Part shown: one piece after another, positions 36,091-46,834 of the stretch | Layout of the letters: each line of letters starts with the position of its first letter | Position numbering within the stretch: the first letter of the stretch is position 1 | Assembly (NCBI RefSeq): GCF_900115365.1 | Contig: NZ_FOWD01000004.1 | Coordinates: 1 to 64,000, forward strand | Direction: 5' to 3' | Length of the DNA: 64,000 nt | DNA from: Anaerocolumna aminovalerica | Lineage (GTDB): Bacteria; Bacillota; Clostridia; Lachnospirales; Lachnospiraceae | Notes under the pieces: generated by a model | The model's database searches: none | What the model saw: the letters and a program-made list of their open reading frames with translations, nothing else | Told to the model about the DNA's origin: nothing | Position numbers and translations under genes: made by a program

Positions 36091-37259
36091 TGGAGAAGAA
36101 ACAAAAAATTAATATAGACATGAAACAATATGGCATGATTGTTGCCTTAATTGTAATCTTTATTATATTTAATATTTTATCTTCAGGAAAAAATGCCACA
36201 TCAATGAATATTAACAATTTAATAATGCAAAATAGTTATGTCATAATCCTGGCAGTTGGTATGCTTTTGTGCGTATTAACTGGTAATGTTGACTTAGGTG
36301 TAGGTTCTAGCGTAGCACTTACGGGAGCGATTTGTGCTATATTTGTAATTGATTATAAAATGCCGGTTGCCTTGGCATTCTTAATTGTTCTTTTCATTGG
36401 ATTATTCATAGGCATGTTTGAAGGCTTTTTCATAGCAGCCCTTGGGATTCCGCCTTTTATTGTAACACTGGCCACAATGTTAATGGGACGTGGCTTAACA
36501 TACATAGCTTTAAAGGCACAGACAAAAGGCCCTTTGCCGGTAAATTATACAAAGATAGGTGCAGGCTACCTGCCAACAATTAACTTAGGTACCAAAGATG
36601 CACCTCTGGATTTATTATGTATCCTCATAGCAATAGTTACTACCATATTTATTATTCTCAGGGAAATAAAATCAATTCAGACAAATAAAAAATTCAATTT
36701 TAATACACTGCCATTATGGCAGGTAATATTAAAGTTTGCAGTAATAATAAGTATTGTATGGTTCTTCTTTTTAAAATTAGCTACATATCGAGGTATTCCG
36801 ATAGTTTTAGTTTTAATGACTGTTCTAGTTGGAATCTATCATTTCATAACTAGTAAAACAGTAGCAGGACGCCAGATATATGCCCTTGGAGGCAATGCTA
36901 AAGCAGCAAGATTATCCGGTATAAATATTAAGAAAGTATACTTTTTGATCTATACTAATATGGGACTCCTTTGTGCGGTGGCAGGTATTGTATTATCTGC
37001 AAGAAATGCTTCGGCAACGCCAAAAGCTGGTGATGGATTTGAAATGGATGCCATTGCATCTTGTTATATTGGAGGTGCTGCAACTACAGGTGGTATCGGA
37101 ACTATTGTGGGAGCAGTTGTAGGTGCATTTATTATGGGTATCTTAAATAATGGAATGTCCTTAATAGGATGGTCAACAGACATTCAAAAAGTAGTAAAAG
37201 GTTTAGTTCTGCTTGGAGCAGTAACTATAGATTTATTATCAAAACGAAAAAACAATTAA
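36090..37259 (+). CDS. Sugar ABC transporter permease (GguB-like)
   Basis: 389 aa with about ten membrane spans. The CUT2 motif GIPPFIVTLATMLMGRGL is in the first half, and YALGGNAKAARLSGINIKKV, the cytoplasmic loop contacting the ATPase, in the second. It is longer than RbsC (~320 aa), as GguB and XylH are. Completes the L-arabinose importer with the two preceding genes. Confidence 0.92.
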   Translation: MEKKQKINIDMKQYGMIVALIVIFIIFNILSSGKNATSMNINNLIMQNSYVIILAVGMLLCVLTGNVDLGVGSSVALTGAICAIFVIDYKMPVALAFLIVLFIGLFIGMFEGFFIAALGIPPFIVTLATMLMGRGLTYIALKAQTKGPLPVNYTKIGAGYLPTINLGTKDAPLDLLCILIAIVTTIFIILREIKSIQTNKKFNFNTLPLWQVILKFAVIISIVWFFFLKLATYRGIPIVLVLMTVLVGIYHFITSKTVAGRQIYALGGNAKAARLSGINIKKVYFLIYTNMGLLCAVAGIVLSARNASATPKAGDGFEMDAIASCYIGGAATTGGIGTIVGAVVGAFIMGILNNGMSLIGWSTDIQKVVKGLVLLGAVTIDLLSKRKNN

Positions 37260-37345
37260 CTTAATAAAATAAATGATAAAATGTATCAAAATAATTAAAA
37301 ATAACTTCCATGTAATTACTAGTATAGAATGAGGAGAGAAGAAGT

Positions 37346-38437
37346 ATGAGTGAAAAGATACCAAAGTATATTGAATTAGTGAATTGGGTCAAGGAAAAAG
37401 TGGAATCGAGAGAACTTAAACCAAACCAGAAACTATATTCTGAAAATGAATTAAGTGAAATGTTTTCCATGAGCAGGCAGACAGTACGACATGGAATAAG
37501 CAAATTGGAACAACAAGGAATCGTAGAGCGTAAACAGGGCAGTGGTACTTATATATGCGGAAGAAAGTCAACGAATAATACAAAAACAATGCGCATTGCA
37601 ATAGTAACTACATATGTGGACTGTTACATATTTCCTAAAGTTATAAAAGATGCAGAGAAAGTGATTTCTGAAGCTGGATATATTACCCAAATTGCATTTA
37701 CGAATAATACCATTGAGAGGGAATCTTCAATCTTAAAATCCTTCCTGAATAATAATTTAGTGGATGGGATTATCATCGAACCGACAAAAAGCGGAATACC
37801 AAATCCAAATCTGGATTTATACCAACAATTAATTGAAGAACAGATACCAACTATTTTTATTAATAGCTATTATCCTTGTGTTGATTTACCACATGTAGCG
37901 ATGGATGACAAAAAGGCAGGTTTCCTTGGGACCAATTATTTAATTGATGCCGGACACACAAAAATAGCTGGAATATTTAAAGCAGATGATAGACAGGGAC
38001 ACTTCAGGTATGCAGGCTATTTAGAAAGTCTGAGCGATGCAGGAATTCCTATTTGTGATGAACATGTTTTATGGATTGATACGGAAGACATTCATCATTC
38101 TGAGTTCAATGAACAGCGAATATTAAAGAGGCTTGAAGGCTGTAGTGGGTGTGTTTGCTATAATGATGAAGTTGCTGTTTCTGTAGTTGATATATGTACA
38201 AAACATGGTATATCCATTCCTGAACAATTATCCATAGTAAGTATTGATGATTCGGATTTGGCTGCCTTATGTGAAGTTCCGTTAACATCCGTTGCATATC
38301 CAATAAAAGAGCTGGGAAAAACTGCAGCAGAAAACCTGCTTCGTCTCATTGAAGATAATAATTACAATGCAAATTGTGAATTTACTCCAAAGATTACAAT
38401 TAGGGAATCTGTTAAACAGATAATAGATACTAAGTAG
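37346..38437 (+). CDS. araR: Arabinose operon repressor AraR (GntR N-terminus, LacI-type C-terminus)
   Basis: 363 aa. Residues 1-70 are a GntR winged helix (ELKPNQKLYSENELSEMFSM, SRQTVRHGISKLEQQG). Residues ~85-360 are a LacI/ribose-binding-like effector domain (TNYLIDAGHTKIAGIFK, LSIVSIDDSDLAALCEVPLT). This fusion is the AraR architecture. It sits inside the arabinose operon between importer and araA, so it is auto-regulated. L-arabinose should release it from the TTGTA/TACAA operators upstream of 33300. Confidence 0.92.
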   Translation: MSEKIPKYIELVNWVKEKVESRELKPNQKLYSENELSEMFSMSRQTVRHGISKLEQQGIVERKQGSGTYICGRKSTNNTKTMRIAIVTTYVDCYIFPKVIKDAEKVISEAGYITQIAFTNNTIERESSILKSFLNNNLVDGIIIEPTKSGIPNPNLDLYQQLIEEQIPTIFINSYYPCVDLPHVAMDDKKAGFLGTNYLIDAGHTKIAGIFKADDRQGHFRYAGYLESLSDAGIPICDEHVLWIDTEDIHHSEFNEQRILKRLEGCSGCVCYNDEVAVSVVDICTKHGISIPEQLSIVSIDDSDLAALCEVPLTSVAYPIKELGKTAAENLLRLIEDNNYNANCEFTPKITIRESVKQIIDTK

Positions 38438-38506
38438 TCTAAGGGAATTTTAGCTTGAAATCAACATCTATTTAGGTATTATGACAATCAAATGGAGGAA
38501 TGAATT

Positions 38507-40003
38507 ATGCAAAAAGAAAAAAAATATACATTTTGGTTTGCTACAGGTTCACAAGACCTGTATGGTGAAAAAACATTGCATGAAGTGGAAGAGCATTCTA
38601 AAAAAATAATAGAATCCTTAAATACATCCGGCAGGTTGCCTTTTGAATTGATATTAAAACCAACATTAATTGATTCAGCTTCTATAAGAAAATGCTTTAA
38701 CGATGCTAATATAGATGAAAATTGTGCAGGAGTCATCACATGGATGCATACATTTTCACCTGCTAAAATGTGGATTCATGGTTTGCAGGAATACCGAAAA
38801 CCATTACTCCATTTTCATACCCAATTTAATAGAGAAATTCCATGGGATACTATTGATATGGATTATATGAACACGAATCAATCTGCTCATGGTGACAGAG
38901 AATATGGTCATATTGTTAGCCGTATGGGAATTGAAAGAAAAGTTGTAGCTGGTCATTGGGGGGATGAGGAAGTTCAGAATAAAATAGGCAGTTGGATGCG
39001 ATCTGCTATTGGAGTAATTGAGAGCAGTCATATACGAGTACTCAGAGTTGCAGACAATATGAGAAATGTTGCTGTAACAGAAGGTGATAAAGTAGAAGCG
39101 GAGATAAAATTAGGCTGGGAAATAGATGCCTATAACATATCGGATATTGCAGACTATGTAAAAGAGGTTTCAGATGCCGATGCAGAACAACTTATTGATG
39201 AATACTACTCCTCTTATAACATAATTCTGGATGGAAGAGATCCAAAAGAATTCAGAAATCATGTAAAAAAGCAGGCACAAATTGAAATTGGATTTAGGAA
39301 ATTTTTAATAGAAAAAAATTATCATGCAATTGTGACTCATTTTGATATGCTAGGTAATCTAGAGCAACTGCCAGGACTTGCAATTCAAAGATTAATGGCA
39401 GAGGGATATGGTTTCGGAGCAGAAGGAGATTGGAAGACTGCAGCCATGGTTCGTCTTATGAAGCTTATGACAAGGGGAATACCCTATGCAAAAGGTACCT
39501 CATTTATGGAAGATTATACTTACAACTTAGTACCTGGAAAAGAAGCAATTCTTCAGTCTCATATGTTGGAAGTATGTCCTTCCATTGCAGAGACCAAACC
39601 AAGTATCAGAGTTACACCGCTATCCATGGGAAATAGAGAAGATCCGGCTCGTTTAGTTTTTACATCAAAACCAGGGAAAGGTATTGCATGTTCTCTTATT
39701 GATTTAGGAAATCGCTTTCGGTTAATTGTAAATAATGTTACTTCACTAAAACAGGAGAACCATATGCCGAATCTACCGGTAGCAACAGCTTTATGGAGAC
39801 CAGAGCCAGGATTATTAGCTGGGGCTGAAGCCTGGATCTTAGCTGGAGGTGCACACCATACTGCATTCTCATTAGACTTAACAGCTGAGCAAATGGGAGA
39901 TTGGGCAGCTATGATGGGAATTGAATGTATTTTTATAGATAATGATACAACCATAAGAAATTTAAAAAATGAATTAAGATGGAACGAGGCAGCTTACAAA
40001 TAA
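38507..40003 (+). CDS. araA: L-arabinose isomerase
   Basis: 498 aa after TGGAGGA, family length. Characteristic stretches: [18 protein letters not shown] at the start, [34 protein letters not shown] (active-site Glu) and GGAHHTAFS with the metal-binding His pair. It converts L-arabinose to L-ribulose in the cytosol, using Mn2+. Directly followed by the kinase gene with a 23-bp gap. Confidence 0.96.
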   Translation: MQKEKKYTFWFATGSQDLYGEKTLHEVEEHSKKIIESLNTSGRLPFELILKPTLIDSASIRKCFNDANIDENCAGVITWMHTFSPAKMWIHGLQEYRKPLLHFHTQFNREIPWDTIDMDYMNTNQSAHGDREYGHIVSRMGIERKVVAGHWGDEEVQNKIGSWMRSAIGVIESSHIRVLRVADNMRNVAVTEGDKVEAEIKLGWEIDAYNISDIADYVKEVSDADAEQLIDEYYSSYNIILDGRDPKEFRNHVKKQAQIEIGFRKFLIEKNYHAIVTHFDMLGNLEQLPGLAIQRLMAEGYGFGAEGDWKTAAMVRLMKLMTRGIPYAKGTSFMEDYTYNLVPGKEAILQSHMLEVCPSIAETKPSIRVTPLSMGNREDPARLVFTSKPGKGIACSLIDLGNRFRLIVNNVTSLKQENHMPNLPVATALWRPEPGLLAGAEAWILAGGAHHTAFSLDLTAEQMGDWAAMMGIECIFIDNDTTIRNLKNELRWNEAAYK

Positions 40004-40026
40004 GATTCCTAGGGAGGTTTCAAGTG

Positions 40027-41700
40027 ATGAACAAAAAATATTCCATTGGTGTAGATTATGGTACTTTATCAGGAAGAGCAGTATTAGTTGGTGTTGAAAC
40101 TGGTGAAATAATTGCTCAGGCAGTGAAGGAGTATACCCATGGTGTAATGGATGAATGTTTACCAGATGGTACAAAATTAGGTCCAGACTGGGCGCTGCAA
40201 CACCCTGAAGATTACTTGGAAGTTTTAGAAGAAACAATTCCAGCTGTACTAAAGGAAACTGGAATCTTAAAGGAAAATGTAATTGGCCTGGCAATTGATT
40301 TTACAGCCTGTACCATACTTCCCATTGATGAACAGGGAATCCCTTTGTCTATGAAAGAAAAATACCAATCTGTACCTCACAGCTATGTTAAGTTGTGGAA
40401 ACACCATGCTGCACAAGCTGAGGCAAATAAATTAAATAAGATTGCAGAAGAACGGGGAGAAGATTTCTTGGCTAGATATGGAGGAAAAATATCATCAGAA
40501 TGGATGATTCCTAAAATTATGCAGATTCTTGATGAAGCTCCTGAAATATATGATGCAACAGACCGTTTTATGGAAGCAACAGATTGGGTAACCATGACTT
40601 TAACAGGTGTAGAAAAACGAAATAGTTGTACGGCCGGCTATAAAGCAATATGGAATAAAAAAAATGGCTATCCATCCAAGGAATTTTTTAAAGCCTTGGA
40701 TCCAAGACTTGAGAATGTTGTAGAAGATAAATTAAGCACAGATATTTATTCTCTGGGTGAAAAGGCAGGAGAACTTACAAAGGACATGGCGGAAAGAATT
40801 GGTTTATGTGAAGGTACTGCTATAGGAATTGCCAATGTAGATGCACATGTGTCTTTGCCGGCAGTTGGAATTACAGAACCTGGAAAGATGCTAATGATTA
40901 TGGGAACTTCCACCTGTGATATCTTACTTGGTACAGAAGAAAAAATTGTACCAGGAATGTGTGGAGTTGTGGAAGACGGTGTTTTACCAGGGTACTTTGG
41001 ATATGAATCAGGTCAATCCTGCGTTGGAGATCATTTTCAATGGTTTGTAGAAAACTGTGTACCCGAAGAATATTTTAAAGCTGCAAAAGATGCAGGAATG
41101 AATATACATCAATACTTAACATCTAAAGCCAGCAAGTTAAAGGTAGGGGAAAGTGGTCTTCTGGCACTTGACTGGTGGAATGGAAACCGCTCTGTATTGG
41201 TAGATGTTGATCTTACTGGACTGATGATTGGAATGACGTTATCAACTAAGCCAGAAGAAATGTATAGAGCTTTAATTGAGGCAACTGCTTATGGTAAAAA
41301 GATCATAATAGAAACCTTTGAAGAAGCAGGTGTACCTATTTATGAATTATATGCCTGCGGAGGTATTTCACAGAAAAATCCTATGTTGCTGCAGATTTAT
41401 GCAGATGTAACTAATCTGCCAATTAAAATATCTGCCTCTGACCAAACACCTGCTCTTGGGGCGGCCATGTTTGGTGCTGTTGCTGCTGGAACTGAAAAAG
41501 GCGGCTATGATTCTATTTTTGAGGCTGCAAAAGTAATGGGTAAAGTAAAGAAAGAGTACTATACTCCTATACCTGAAAATGTAGAAACATATAAGAAGCT
41601 ATATAATGAATTTAAAATCCTTCATGATTATTTTGGCAGAGGCGGCAATGAAGTAATGAAAAGGTTAAAGGCAATAAAGGCTGAGGCAAAGAGGAAATAG
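40027..41700 (+). CDS. araB: L-ribulokinase (FGGY family)
   Basis: ATG 40027 behind AGGGAGG gives 557 aa. The longer frame from 39979 overlaps araA and is unlikely. [14 protein letters not shown] at the N-terminus is the FGGY phosphate loop with the T-x-S-x-R of ribulokinases. [24 protein letters not shown] and [19 protein letters not shown] follow. It phosphorylates L-ribulose to L-ribulose-5-phosphate. The product passes to AraD. Confidence 0.95.
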   Translation: MNKKYSIGVDYGTLSGRAVLVGVETGEIIAQAVKEYTHGVMDECLPDGTKLGPDWALQHPEDYLEVLEETIPAVLKETGILKENVIGLAIDFTACTILPIDEQGIPLSMKEKYQSVPHSYVKLWKHHAAQAEANKLNKIAEERGEDFLARYGGKISSEWMIPKIMQILDEAPEIYDATDRFMEATDWVTMTLTGVEKRNSCTAGYKAIWNKKNGYPSKEFFKALDPRLENVVEDKLSTDIYSLGEKAGELTKDMAERIGLCEGTAIGIANVDAHVSLPAVGITEPGKMLMIMGTSTCDILLGTEEKIVPGMCGVVEDGVLPGYFGYESGQSCVGDHFQWFVENCVPEEYFKAAKDAGMNIHQYLTSKASKLKVGESGLLALDWWNGNRSVLVDVDLTGLMIGMTLSTKPEEMYRALIEATAYGKKIIIETFEEAGVPIYELYACGGISQKNPMLLQIYADVTNLPIKISASDQTPALGAAMFGAVAAGTEKGGYDSIFEAAKVMGKVKKEYYTPIPENVETYKKLYNEFKILHDYFGRGGNEVMKRLKAIKAEAKRK

Positions 41701-41735
41701 ATTACGGGAATAGGAAGAGAAAGTAGGTTGTATTT

Positions 41736-42422
41736 ATGTTAAAAGAATTAAAAAAACTTGTATATGAAGCAAATATGGAACTTCCTAATAGAAAGTTAGT
41801 TACCTACACATGGGGTAATGTTAGTGGCATTGACCGTAAAGAGGGTCTTATTGTAATTAAACCAAGCGGGGTAAATTATGAGGAATTAAAACCAGAAGAT
41901 ATGGTAGTATTAGATCTTAATGGAAAACCTGTAGAAGGCAAATACAAACCCTCTTCCGATACAGCAACTCATATTGAACTTTATAAGGCATTTAAAGAAG
42001 TGGGTGGAATTATACATACTCATTCTCCATGGGCTACTGCATGGGCACAGGCTGGAAGAAGCATTCCCAGCTATGGAACAACACACGCGGATTATTTCTA
42101 TGGTGCCATTCCCTGTGCCAGAAGTCTTACAGATGAGGAAATTAATACAGAATACGAGAAGAATACCGGACTTGTTATTGTTGAAACAGTAGGAGATACC
42201 AACCCTATGAATATCCCAGGCATTTTGTGCGCTAACCATGGACCATTTGCCTGGGGAAAGGATGCAGCGGAAGCGGTGCATAACGCTGTTGTATTAGAGG
42301 AAGTAGCCAAAATTGCATTTCATACAGAAACATTAAATCCAAAAGAATCACATATATCACAAACACTTTTAGATAAGCATTATCTAAGAAAACATGGTAA
42401 AAACTCTTATTATGGGCAGTAA
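41736..42422 (+). CDS. araD: L-ribulose-5-phosphate 4-epimerase
   Basis: 228 aa, family length. [10 protein letters not shown] near the start, [17 protein letters not shown], and the zinc-site [14 protein letters not shown] (HxH) followed by [15 protein letters not shown] third zinc His lies in [13 protein letters not shown]. It makes D-xylulose-5-phosphate, which enters the pentose phosphate or phosphoketolase route. Completes the araA-araB-araD pathway. Confidence 0.96.
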   Translation: MLKELKKLVYEANMELPNRKLVTYTWGNVSGIDRKEGLIVIKPSGVNYEELKPEDMVVLDLNGKPVEGKYKPSSDTATHIELYKAFKEVGGIIHTHSPWATAWAQAGRSIPSYGTTHADYFYGAIPCARSLTDEEINTEYEKNTGLVIVETVGDTNPMNIPGILCANHGPFAWGKDAAEAVHNAVVLEEVAKIAFHTETLNPKESHISQTLLDKHYLRKHGKNSYYGQ

Positions 42423-42569
42423 TAATAAATAGCCTGCAATAGTATTATAAAAGAAAAATCATACCATTTTTTAGATACTATTGAATTGAATTATGAGTGT
42501 GTACCTGTTATACTTGAAAATAAGAATAGTATTACAGTAACAATAATTAAGTATGATAGGAGGGGCTAT

Positions 42570-43637
42570 ATGAAAATAGAAAAACAATCATTTGGAAAGA
42601 CAGCATCAGGAGAAGAAGCATTATTATATACTATTACAAATAAGAATGGTATGTCTGCAAGCTTTACTGATTTTGGAGCAATTATTGTGAAAATAATGGT
42701 GCCTGACAGATGGGGAAAGTTAGAGGATGTAGTTCTTGGTTATGATGATTTAGGGCCCTATGAGCATAACGAACCTGGGTATGGCTCATTTATCGGCCGC
42801 AATGCCAACCGTATTAAAGATGCTGTAATTCGTATACATAATAAAACATATGAATTGGAAAAGAATGATGGGCAGAACAACTTGCATGGCGGCTCCGTAG
42901 GTTATAATAAATATATGTATAAAACTAAAGTACTATCGAAGGAAAACTTAGTATCTATTGAATTTTATAGAGTAAGCCCGGACATGGAACAGGGTTTTCC
43001 GGGGGAACTAAAGGTCAGTATAACCTATACTTTAACAGATGAAAATGAACTTATTCTTAACTATCATGGGGTATCTGATCAGGATACGGTAGTCAATTTA
43101 ACCAACCATTCTTATTTTAATTTAGCCGGCCACGGTTCCGGGACGGTATTAAACCAAAAAGTGATGATTTTGGCAAATCAATTTACACCTACAGATAATG
43201 AATTAATTCCCACCGGAGAAATATGGGATGTATCAGATACTCCAATGGACTTTCGGACATTAAAACCAATAGGACAGGATATATTTAAAGAATATCCGCC
43301 TTTAAAACAGGCAGGTGGATATGATCATAATTATATACTGAATAAAACAAATCAGGGGAAAACAGTAGAAAAAGCTGCTGAACTGGTTGATGAGAAAAGT
43401 GGTCGTGTTATGGAAGTATATACGGATATGCCGGGTATACAATTGTATACTGGTAACTTTATTACAGGAACAGAAACTGGTAAAGAAGGCATAGTTTATG
43501 TAAAAAGAGGAGGGGTCTGCTTTGAAACCCAATATTATCCTAACTCCTGCAATACACCAGAATTCCCTTCCTGCATATTAAAGGCCGGTGAAGTATATGA
43601 ACACTGTACTATATATAAATTCTTAGTAAGTAAGTGA
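42570..43637 (+). CDS. galM: Aldose 1-epimerase
   Basis: ATG 42570 with AGGAGGGG gives 355 aa. The frame extends to 42486 without a site. GRNANRIKDA, NNLHGG, NLTNHSYFNLAG (catalytic His region) and VCFETQYYPNSCN (catalytic Glu) are the mutarotase motifs. It interconverts alpha and beta anomers. At the end of the arabinose operon it likely supplies the anomer used by AraA. A 147-bp gap follows araD, with no visible terminator. Confidence 0.9.
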   Translation: MKIEKQSFGKTASGEEALLYTITNKNGMSASFTDFGAIIVKIMVPDRWGKLEDVVLGYDDLGPYEHNEPGYGSFIGRNANRIKDAVIRIHNKTYELEKNDGQNNLHGGSVGYNKYMYKTKVLSKENLVSIEFYRVSPDMEQGFPGELKVSITYTLTDENELILNYHGVSDQDTVVNLTNHSYFNLAGHGSGTVLNQKVMILANQFTPTDNELIPTGEIWDVSDTPMDFRTLKPIGQDIFKEYPPLKQAGGYDHNYILNKTNQGKTVEKAAELVDEKSGRVMEVYTDMPGIQLYTGNFITGTETGKEGIVYVKRGGVCFETQYYPNSCNTPEFPSCILKAGEVYEHCTIYKFLVSK

Positions 43638-43655
43638 AAAAGCCGCTAGACGGTG

Positions 43656-43710
43656 AAATGCACCTCAAAATTAGATTTATTTATCTAAAATTTGGGGTGC
43701 ATTTTGTGTC
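43656..43710 (+). terminator. Terminator of the arabinose operon
   Basis: AAATGCACC...TTAGAT pairs with ATCTAA...GGTGCATTT through a long stem (43656-43705) with small mismatches, followed by TGTGTC. It lies 20 bp after the epimerase stop and can serve both strands. Confidence 0.8.
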
Positions 43711-43797
43711 AGCTTAAAGAAAATTCTCAGGTTAAGAATAATCATTGCTTTAAAATGACTATTGAAAAATATATATGGTTATGGGACACATATATGG

Positions 43798-44508
43798 TTA
43801 ATTACATGCTTTGATAAATTCTTTAAAAAGGTTAGCTGCATCTTCATTTGTTTTAAATAAATGTTCCGGATGCCATTGAACACCTAAAAAGAACTTCTTG
43901 TCTGGATGGTAAATAGCCTCTATTAAGGAATCTGTTGCTTTTCCTGCTGATTTTAAACAAGGTGCCAAATCTTTAATAGCCTGATGGTGGAAACTATTTA
44001 CCTGAATATACTCTTTTGGATTAATATAATGGAGCAAACTTCCGTTTTCAATAATAACATAATGTGATAACACAGAGTTACCGGAGGTTTGTGAGTGAGC
44101 TAGCTGTACAGGGGGTGAAAACTGGGCTGAGAGATCCTGATATAGGTTTCCTCCCAAGAATACATTCATAATTTGCATTCCCCTGCAAATACCAAGAACA
44201 GGCTTATCGGTATCAATAATGCCGGAAAATAAATCTTCCTCCATCTTATCCCGTTCCGGCACCACAACTCCACATTGTGCTATGGCTTCCTCCTGATATC
44301 GAAAAGGACTAATGTCAGGTCCTCCCGTAAATAAAAACCCATCACAAACACTTGCTGCTGTTTTTAAAGATTCCTTGTCTGTATGCAGAGGTAACATAAT
44401 TGGTATACCGCCGAATGCGTAAATAGCTTCCAGATAATTTGGACCAACCCAAATTCTGTTTTTTTCATAATCATACTGTGGTGTAAGACCGATAATAGGT
44501 TTCTTCAT
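43798..44508 (-). CDS. Class I glutamine amidotransferase-like hydrolase (PuuD-like, peptidase C26)
   Basis: 236 aa. The start KKPIIGLTPQYDYEKNRIWV, FLFTGGPDISPFRY, the nucleophile Cys in LGICRGMQIMNVFLGG, and GVQWHPEHLF with the catalytic His and Glu mark gamma-glutamyl-GABA hydrolase-type C26 peptidases. Without a putrescine pathway nearby, the physiological substrate could be another gamma-glutamyl compound. Single gene on the minus strand. Confidence 0.85.
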   Translation of the reverse strand: MKKPIIGLTPQYDYEKNRIWVGPNYLEAIYAFGGIPIMLPLHTDKESLKTAASVCDGFLFTGGPDISPFRYQEEAIAQCGVVVPERDKMEEDLFSGIIDTDKPVLGICRGMQIMNVFLGGNLYQDLSAQFSPPVQLAHSQTSGNSVLSHYVIIENGSLLHYINPKEYIQVNSFHHQAIKDLAPCLKSAGKATDSLIEAIYHPDKKFFLGVQWHPEHLFKTNEDAANLFKEFIKACN

Positions 44509-44677
44509 AGTAGCCTCACTTTCTGCTATATCTAAAATTTAATTTCATAATGGAGTATGTCTCAATAAAGAACTACTTTATCCATATCTTTTCCATTTTT
44601 AATAAACATTAATATATTAGTGAATAATACATTCACATTTTATCCGGCATATAAAGCTTTATTGATAGCTGCCGGTT

Positions 44678-44805
44678 TAACCTCATCAGGGACGTTCCCC
44701 GCTTCTGCAAGTCCTTACTCCCACTTCTGCAATGGGGGTAAGAACTTGCCTGTTTCAGCAGGCGTTAGGGCACCTGCTGAAATGTCGCTTAGCGCCAATG
44801 AGGTT
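44678..44805. repeat. Structured interspersed repeat (three-way junction)
   Basis: AACCTCAT near 44679 pairs with ATGAGGTT near 44798, enclosing two hairpins. The first is GCAAGT-C-CTTAC-TCCCA against TGGGGGTAAG-A-ACTTGC (about 44707-44749). The second is TTTCAGCAGG (44753-44762) with CCTGCTGAAA (44773-44782). A partial relative is at 13262-13330. A further hairpin CTTGCCT/AGGCAAG follows at 44829-44844. It may be a mobile palindromic element or an undescribed RNA. The rest of 44509-45025 shows no gene. Confidence 0.55.
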
Positions 44806-45025
44806 ATGAGCAAATAGCGTAAGTGGATAACTTGCCTCCAGGCAAGAGGGAATATCCCCTTTGATTAAATATAACATATACACATTTTACCACGTTGTAT
44901 TTCTATTTACTATATGTTATTGAAAAATCATGAAACATTCTACAAATATTTTAATTAAAATAATTGTATTGATAAACAGTATCAATTTAAAAGTGAAAAT
45001 CTGATTTGATAAATATAAAAACATA

Positions 45026-45054
45026 TTGACATAATATATTTGCATGTGTATAAT
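45026..45054 (+). promoter_or_regulatory. Consensus sigma-A promoter of the aminopeptidase gene
   Basis: TTGACA (45026-45031), 17-bp spacer, TATAAT (45049-45054): a perfect match to consensus, 40 bp upstream of the start codon. Confidence 0.85.
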
Positions 45055-45094
45055 AAAGCTGAATTGATAAATGATTTTAAGAACGGAGGATATT

Positions 45095-46144
45095 ATGTTA
45101 ACTGAAAAAAATCATATGTTTTCAGAAGAAATGATACTTAAGCTTTTAAAAGAAGCTATAGGAGTTCAAAAAGGAGAGGTGGTTTTATTACAGTTTTGGG
45201 GAAAAGAGACGGATCGTGAGCTTCTGCATAGATTTAGTAACCAGGTTGCGGCATTGGGAGCATCACCAATGGAATTCCAACATGATAGAAGTAACTATTC
45301 AAAGCTATTTAAAAATATGAAAGAAGGATGTTTCTCAGACAATTACTATAAGATTTTTGAAGCTGTAGATATTGTAATTGATATCTGTATGTACAGACCG
45401 GTCATGCCTGCACCTGACTTTCCAAAAGAGAATATGGAAATGTACCGCAGCTTTATGGGAAAGCTTTTTCAGACATTTATTCAGAAGAAAAAATTAGTTC
45501 AGTTGCGGATTCCTACTATGGAGAATGCCATGGAATCGGGATTGTCCTATGAAGTATATGAAAAGATGATGATAAAAGCTTACGATATAGATTATTTGTC
45601 ATTAAAAAAGAAATGTGAAGATTTTATAGAGGGAATTGGCAAAGGAACAGAAGTGACTATATATTCCGGAGAGCAGAAAAAGCTGACCATGTTATTAGAA
45701 GAACGTAATTGGGAGATAGATGCGGGAGATGGTGATCTGCCATGCGGAGAAGTAAGTATTGCACCGGTAGAAGAGAAAACAGATGGTGAAATATTCTTTG
45801 AAAGTTTATATTATGAAGATATAAATACGGGGGAGAGAAAGAAAATTAAGAATATTACCATTGCTGTTAAGGAAGGAAGAATGTTAACTTCAAATTCCGA
45901 GGAGTTTAATGAATATCTGGGAAGCCTTCCCATGAATGGAAATGTAATTTGTGAATTCGGAATAGGGATGAATGAGGGAGTAGATCAAATAACCGGCTAT
46001 GAATTGTTAGATGAAAAAATGCTTGGAACTTTTCACATAGCTATTGGTAACAATACTATGTTTGGCGGTAAAAATGATGCACCATTGCATCAGGACTTTG
46101 TGGGGACAGGAAGAGTCTTTATTGACAACAAACAGGTTATATAG
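45095..46144 (+). CDS. M29-family aminopeptidase
   Basis: ATG 45095 after CGGAGGA gives 349 aa. Start 45071 is less likely. The M29 metal-binding motifs are in order: LPCGEVSIAP (Glu), CEFGIGMNEG (Glu), HIAIGNNTMFGG (His) and LHQDFVGTG (His, Asp). The N-terminus EKNHMFSEEMILKLLKEAIG is typical. It removes N-terminal residues from peptides using two metal ions. It is shorter than the ~410-aa Thermus and Bacillus AmpS/AmpT, so some surface elements are reduced. Confidence 0.8.
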   Translation: MLTEKNHMFSEEMILKLLKEAIGVQKGEVVLLQFWGKETDRELLHRFSNQVAALGASPMEFQHDRSNYSKLFKNMKEGCFSDNYYKIFEAVDIVIDICMYRPVMPAPDFPKENMEMYRSFMGKLFQTFIQKKKLVQLRIPTMENAMESGLSYEVYEKMMIKAYDIDYLSLKKKCEDFIEGIGKGTEVTIYSGEQKKLTMLLEERNWEIDAGDGDLPCGEVSIAPVEEKTDGEIFFESLYYEDINTGERKKIKNITIAVKEGRMLTSNSEEFNEYLGSLPMNGNVICEFGIGMNEGVDQITGYELLDEKMLGTFHIAIGNNTMFGGKNDAPLHQDFVGTGRVFIDNKQVI

Positions 46145-46159
46145 AGAGGCAGAGCCTTT

Positions 46160-46357
46160 AAAGATTGTGGCTGCCGGGGCATCCATGCCATATATGGAGA
46201 TGCTTATATAGCAGCATGAAGTTAAATGGGTTGAAAGAAAATATATAAAGAGAAAGGATGCCACGAAATCCTCCTTTCAACCTAATAGATTGTGGCAATG
46301 AAATATCTATAAGCAGAGTAATATATCTTCTGCATATGATATGAAATAGGTGTAAAT
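46160..46357 (+). other. Structured intergenic or leader region
   Basis: GGTTGAAAG (near 46228) pairs with CTTTCAACC (near 46282), with AGGAT/ATCCT inside. GATTGTGGC occurs twice, flanking this fold (near 46163 and 46289). No ORF with a ribosome site is visible. It could be the leader of the small gene at 46358 or a terminator region of the aminopeptidase. Confidence 0.35.
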
Positions 46358-46750
46358 ATGAAAACAATAGAAGTAATCAAAAAAGAATATCTGGATTTTT
46401 CTACAGAAGAGGCAGAGAAGTGTAAGAAACAAATCCAAGTGCTGAAACAGGAAGATAAAGAGGATGAAGCTAATCTGGAAAAGGTGAAATTAAATATTTA
46501 CGAAATTTTTGAAACTTTAATAGCAGCCAGTGAAAAAAAGGTTCTAAATCAAAAAAATATGACGGAAGAAGAAAAAGCAACTGCATTTTGTGAAGATTTT
46601 TTTGGCTACTTTGATAAGATTCCTATTAATTGGAGAATAAATTATGAAAAGGCAAAAGAATATAATGATGTAACTCAGTATGTTACAGAAGAAAATAAAC
46701 TATTTGTGGCAGAACAGTTGAAAAATCAATTTAGTTGTATTATAAAATAA
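46358..46750 (+). CDS. Small acidic cytosolic protein of unknown function
   Basis: 130 aa from ATG 46358 behind TAGGTG. Predicted almost wholly helical, Glu/Lys-rich, with heptad-like spacing in EEAEKCKKQIQVLKQEDKED and a second half FCEDFFGYFDKIPINWRINY. No signal peptide and no catalytic motif. I do not recognise the family. It lies 84 bp upstream of the ArsR-DUF2087 regulator and may be co-transcribed with it. Confidence 0.6.
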   Translation: MKTIEVIKKEYLDFSTEEAEKCKKQIQVLKQEDKEDEANLEKVKLNIYEIFETLIAASEKKVLNQKNMTEEEKATAFCEDFFGYFDKIPINWRINYEKAKEYNDVTQYVTEENKLFVAEQLKNQFSCIIK

Positions 46751-46773
46751 TTCAGGCACTGGGCAAATAGGGC

Positions 46774-46834
46774 GGCAAAGTGAACTGGCTGCCATACTGT
46801 TAAAAGGTGCTAAAGCGCCGGAATCGAGGTTATT
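46774..46834 (+). promoter_or_regulatory. Hairpin-GAGG element, ArsR-DUF2087 copy, with upstream hairpin
   Basis: GGUGC-UAAA-GCGCC (46806-46819) is followed by GGAATCGAGGTTATT and ATG 46835, again 15 nt from hairpin to ATG. Twelve nt upstream, GGCA (46774-46777) and TGCC (46790-46793) form an outer hairpin also seen at ilvB and serA. The U-G pair at position 3 replaces C-G of other copies. Confidence 0.7.
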
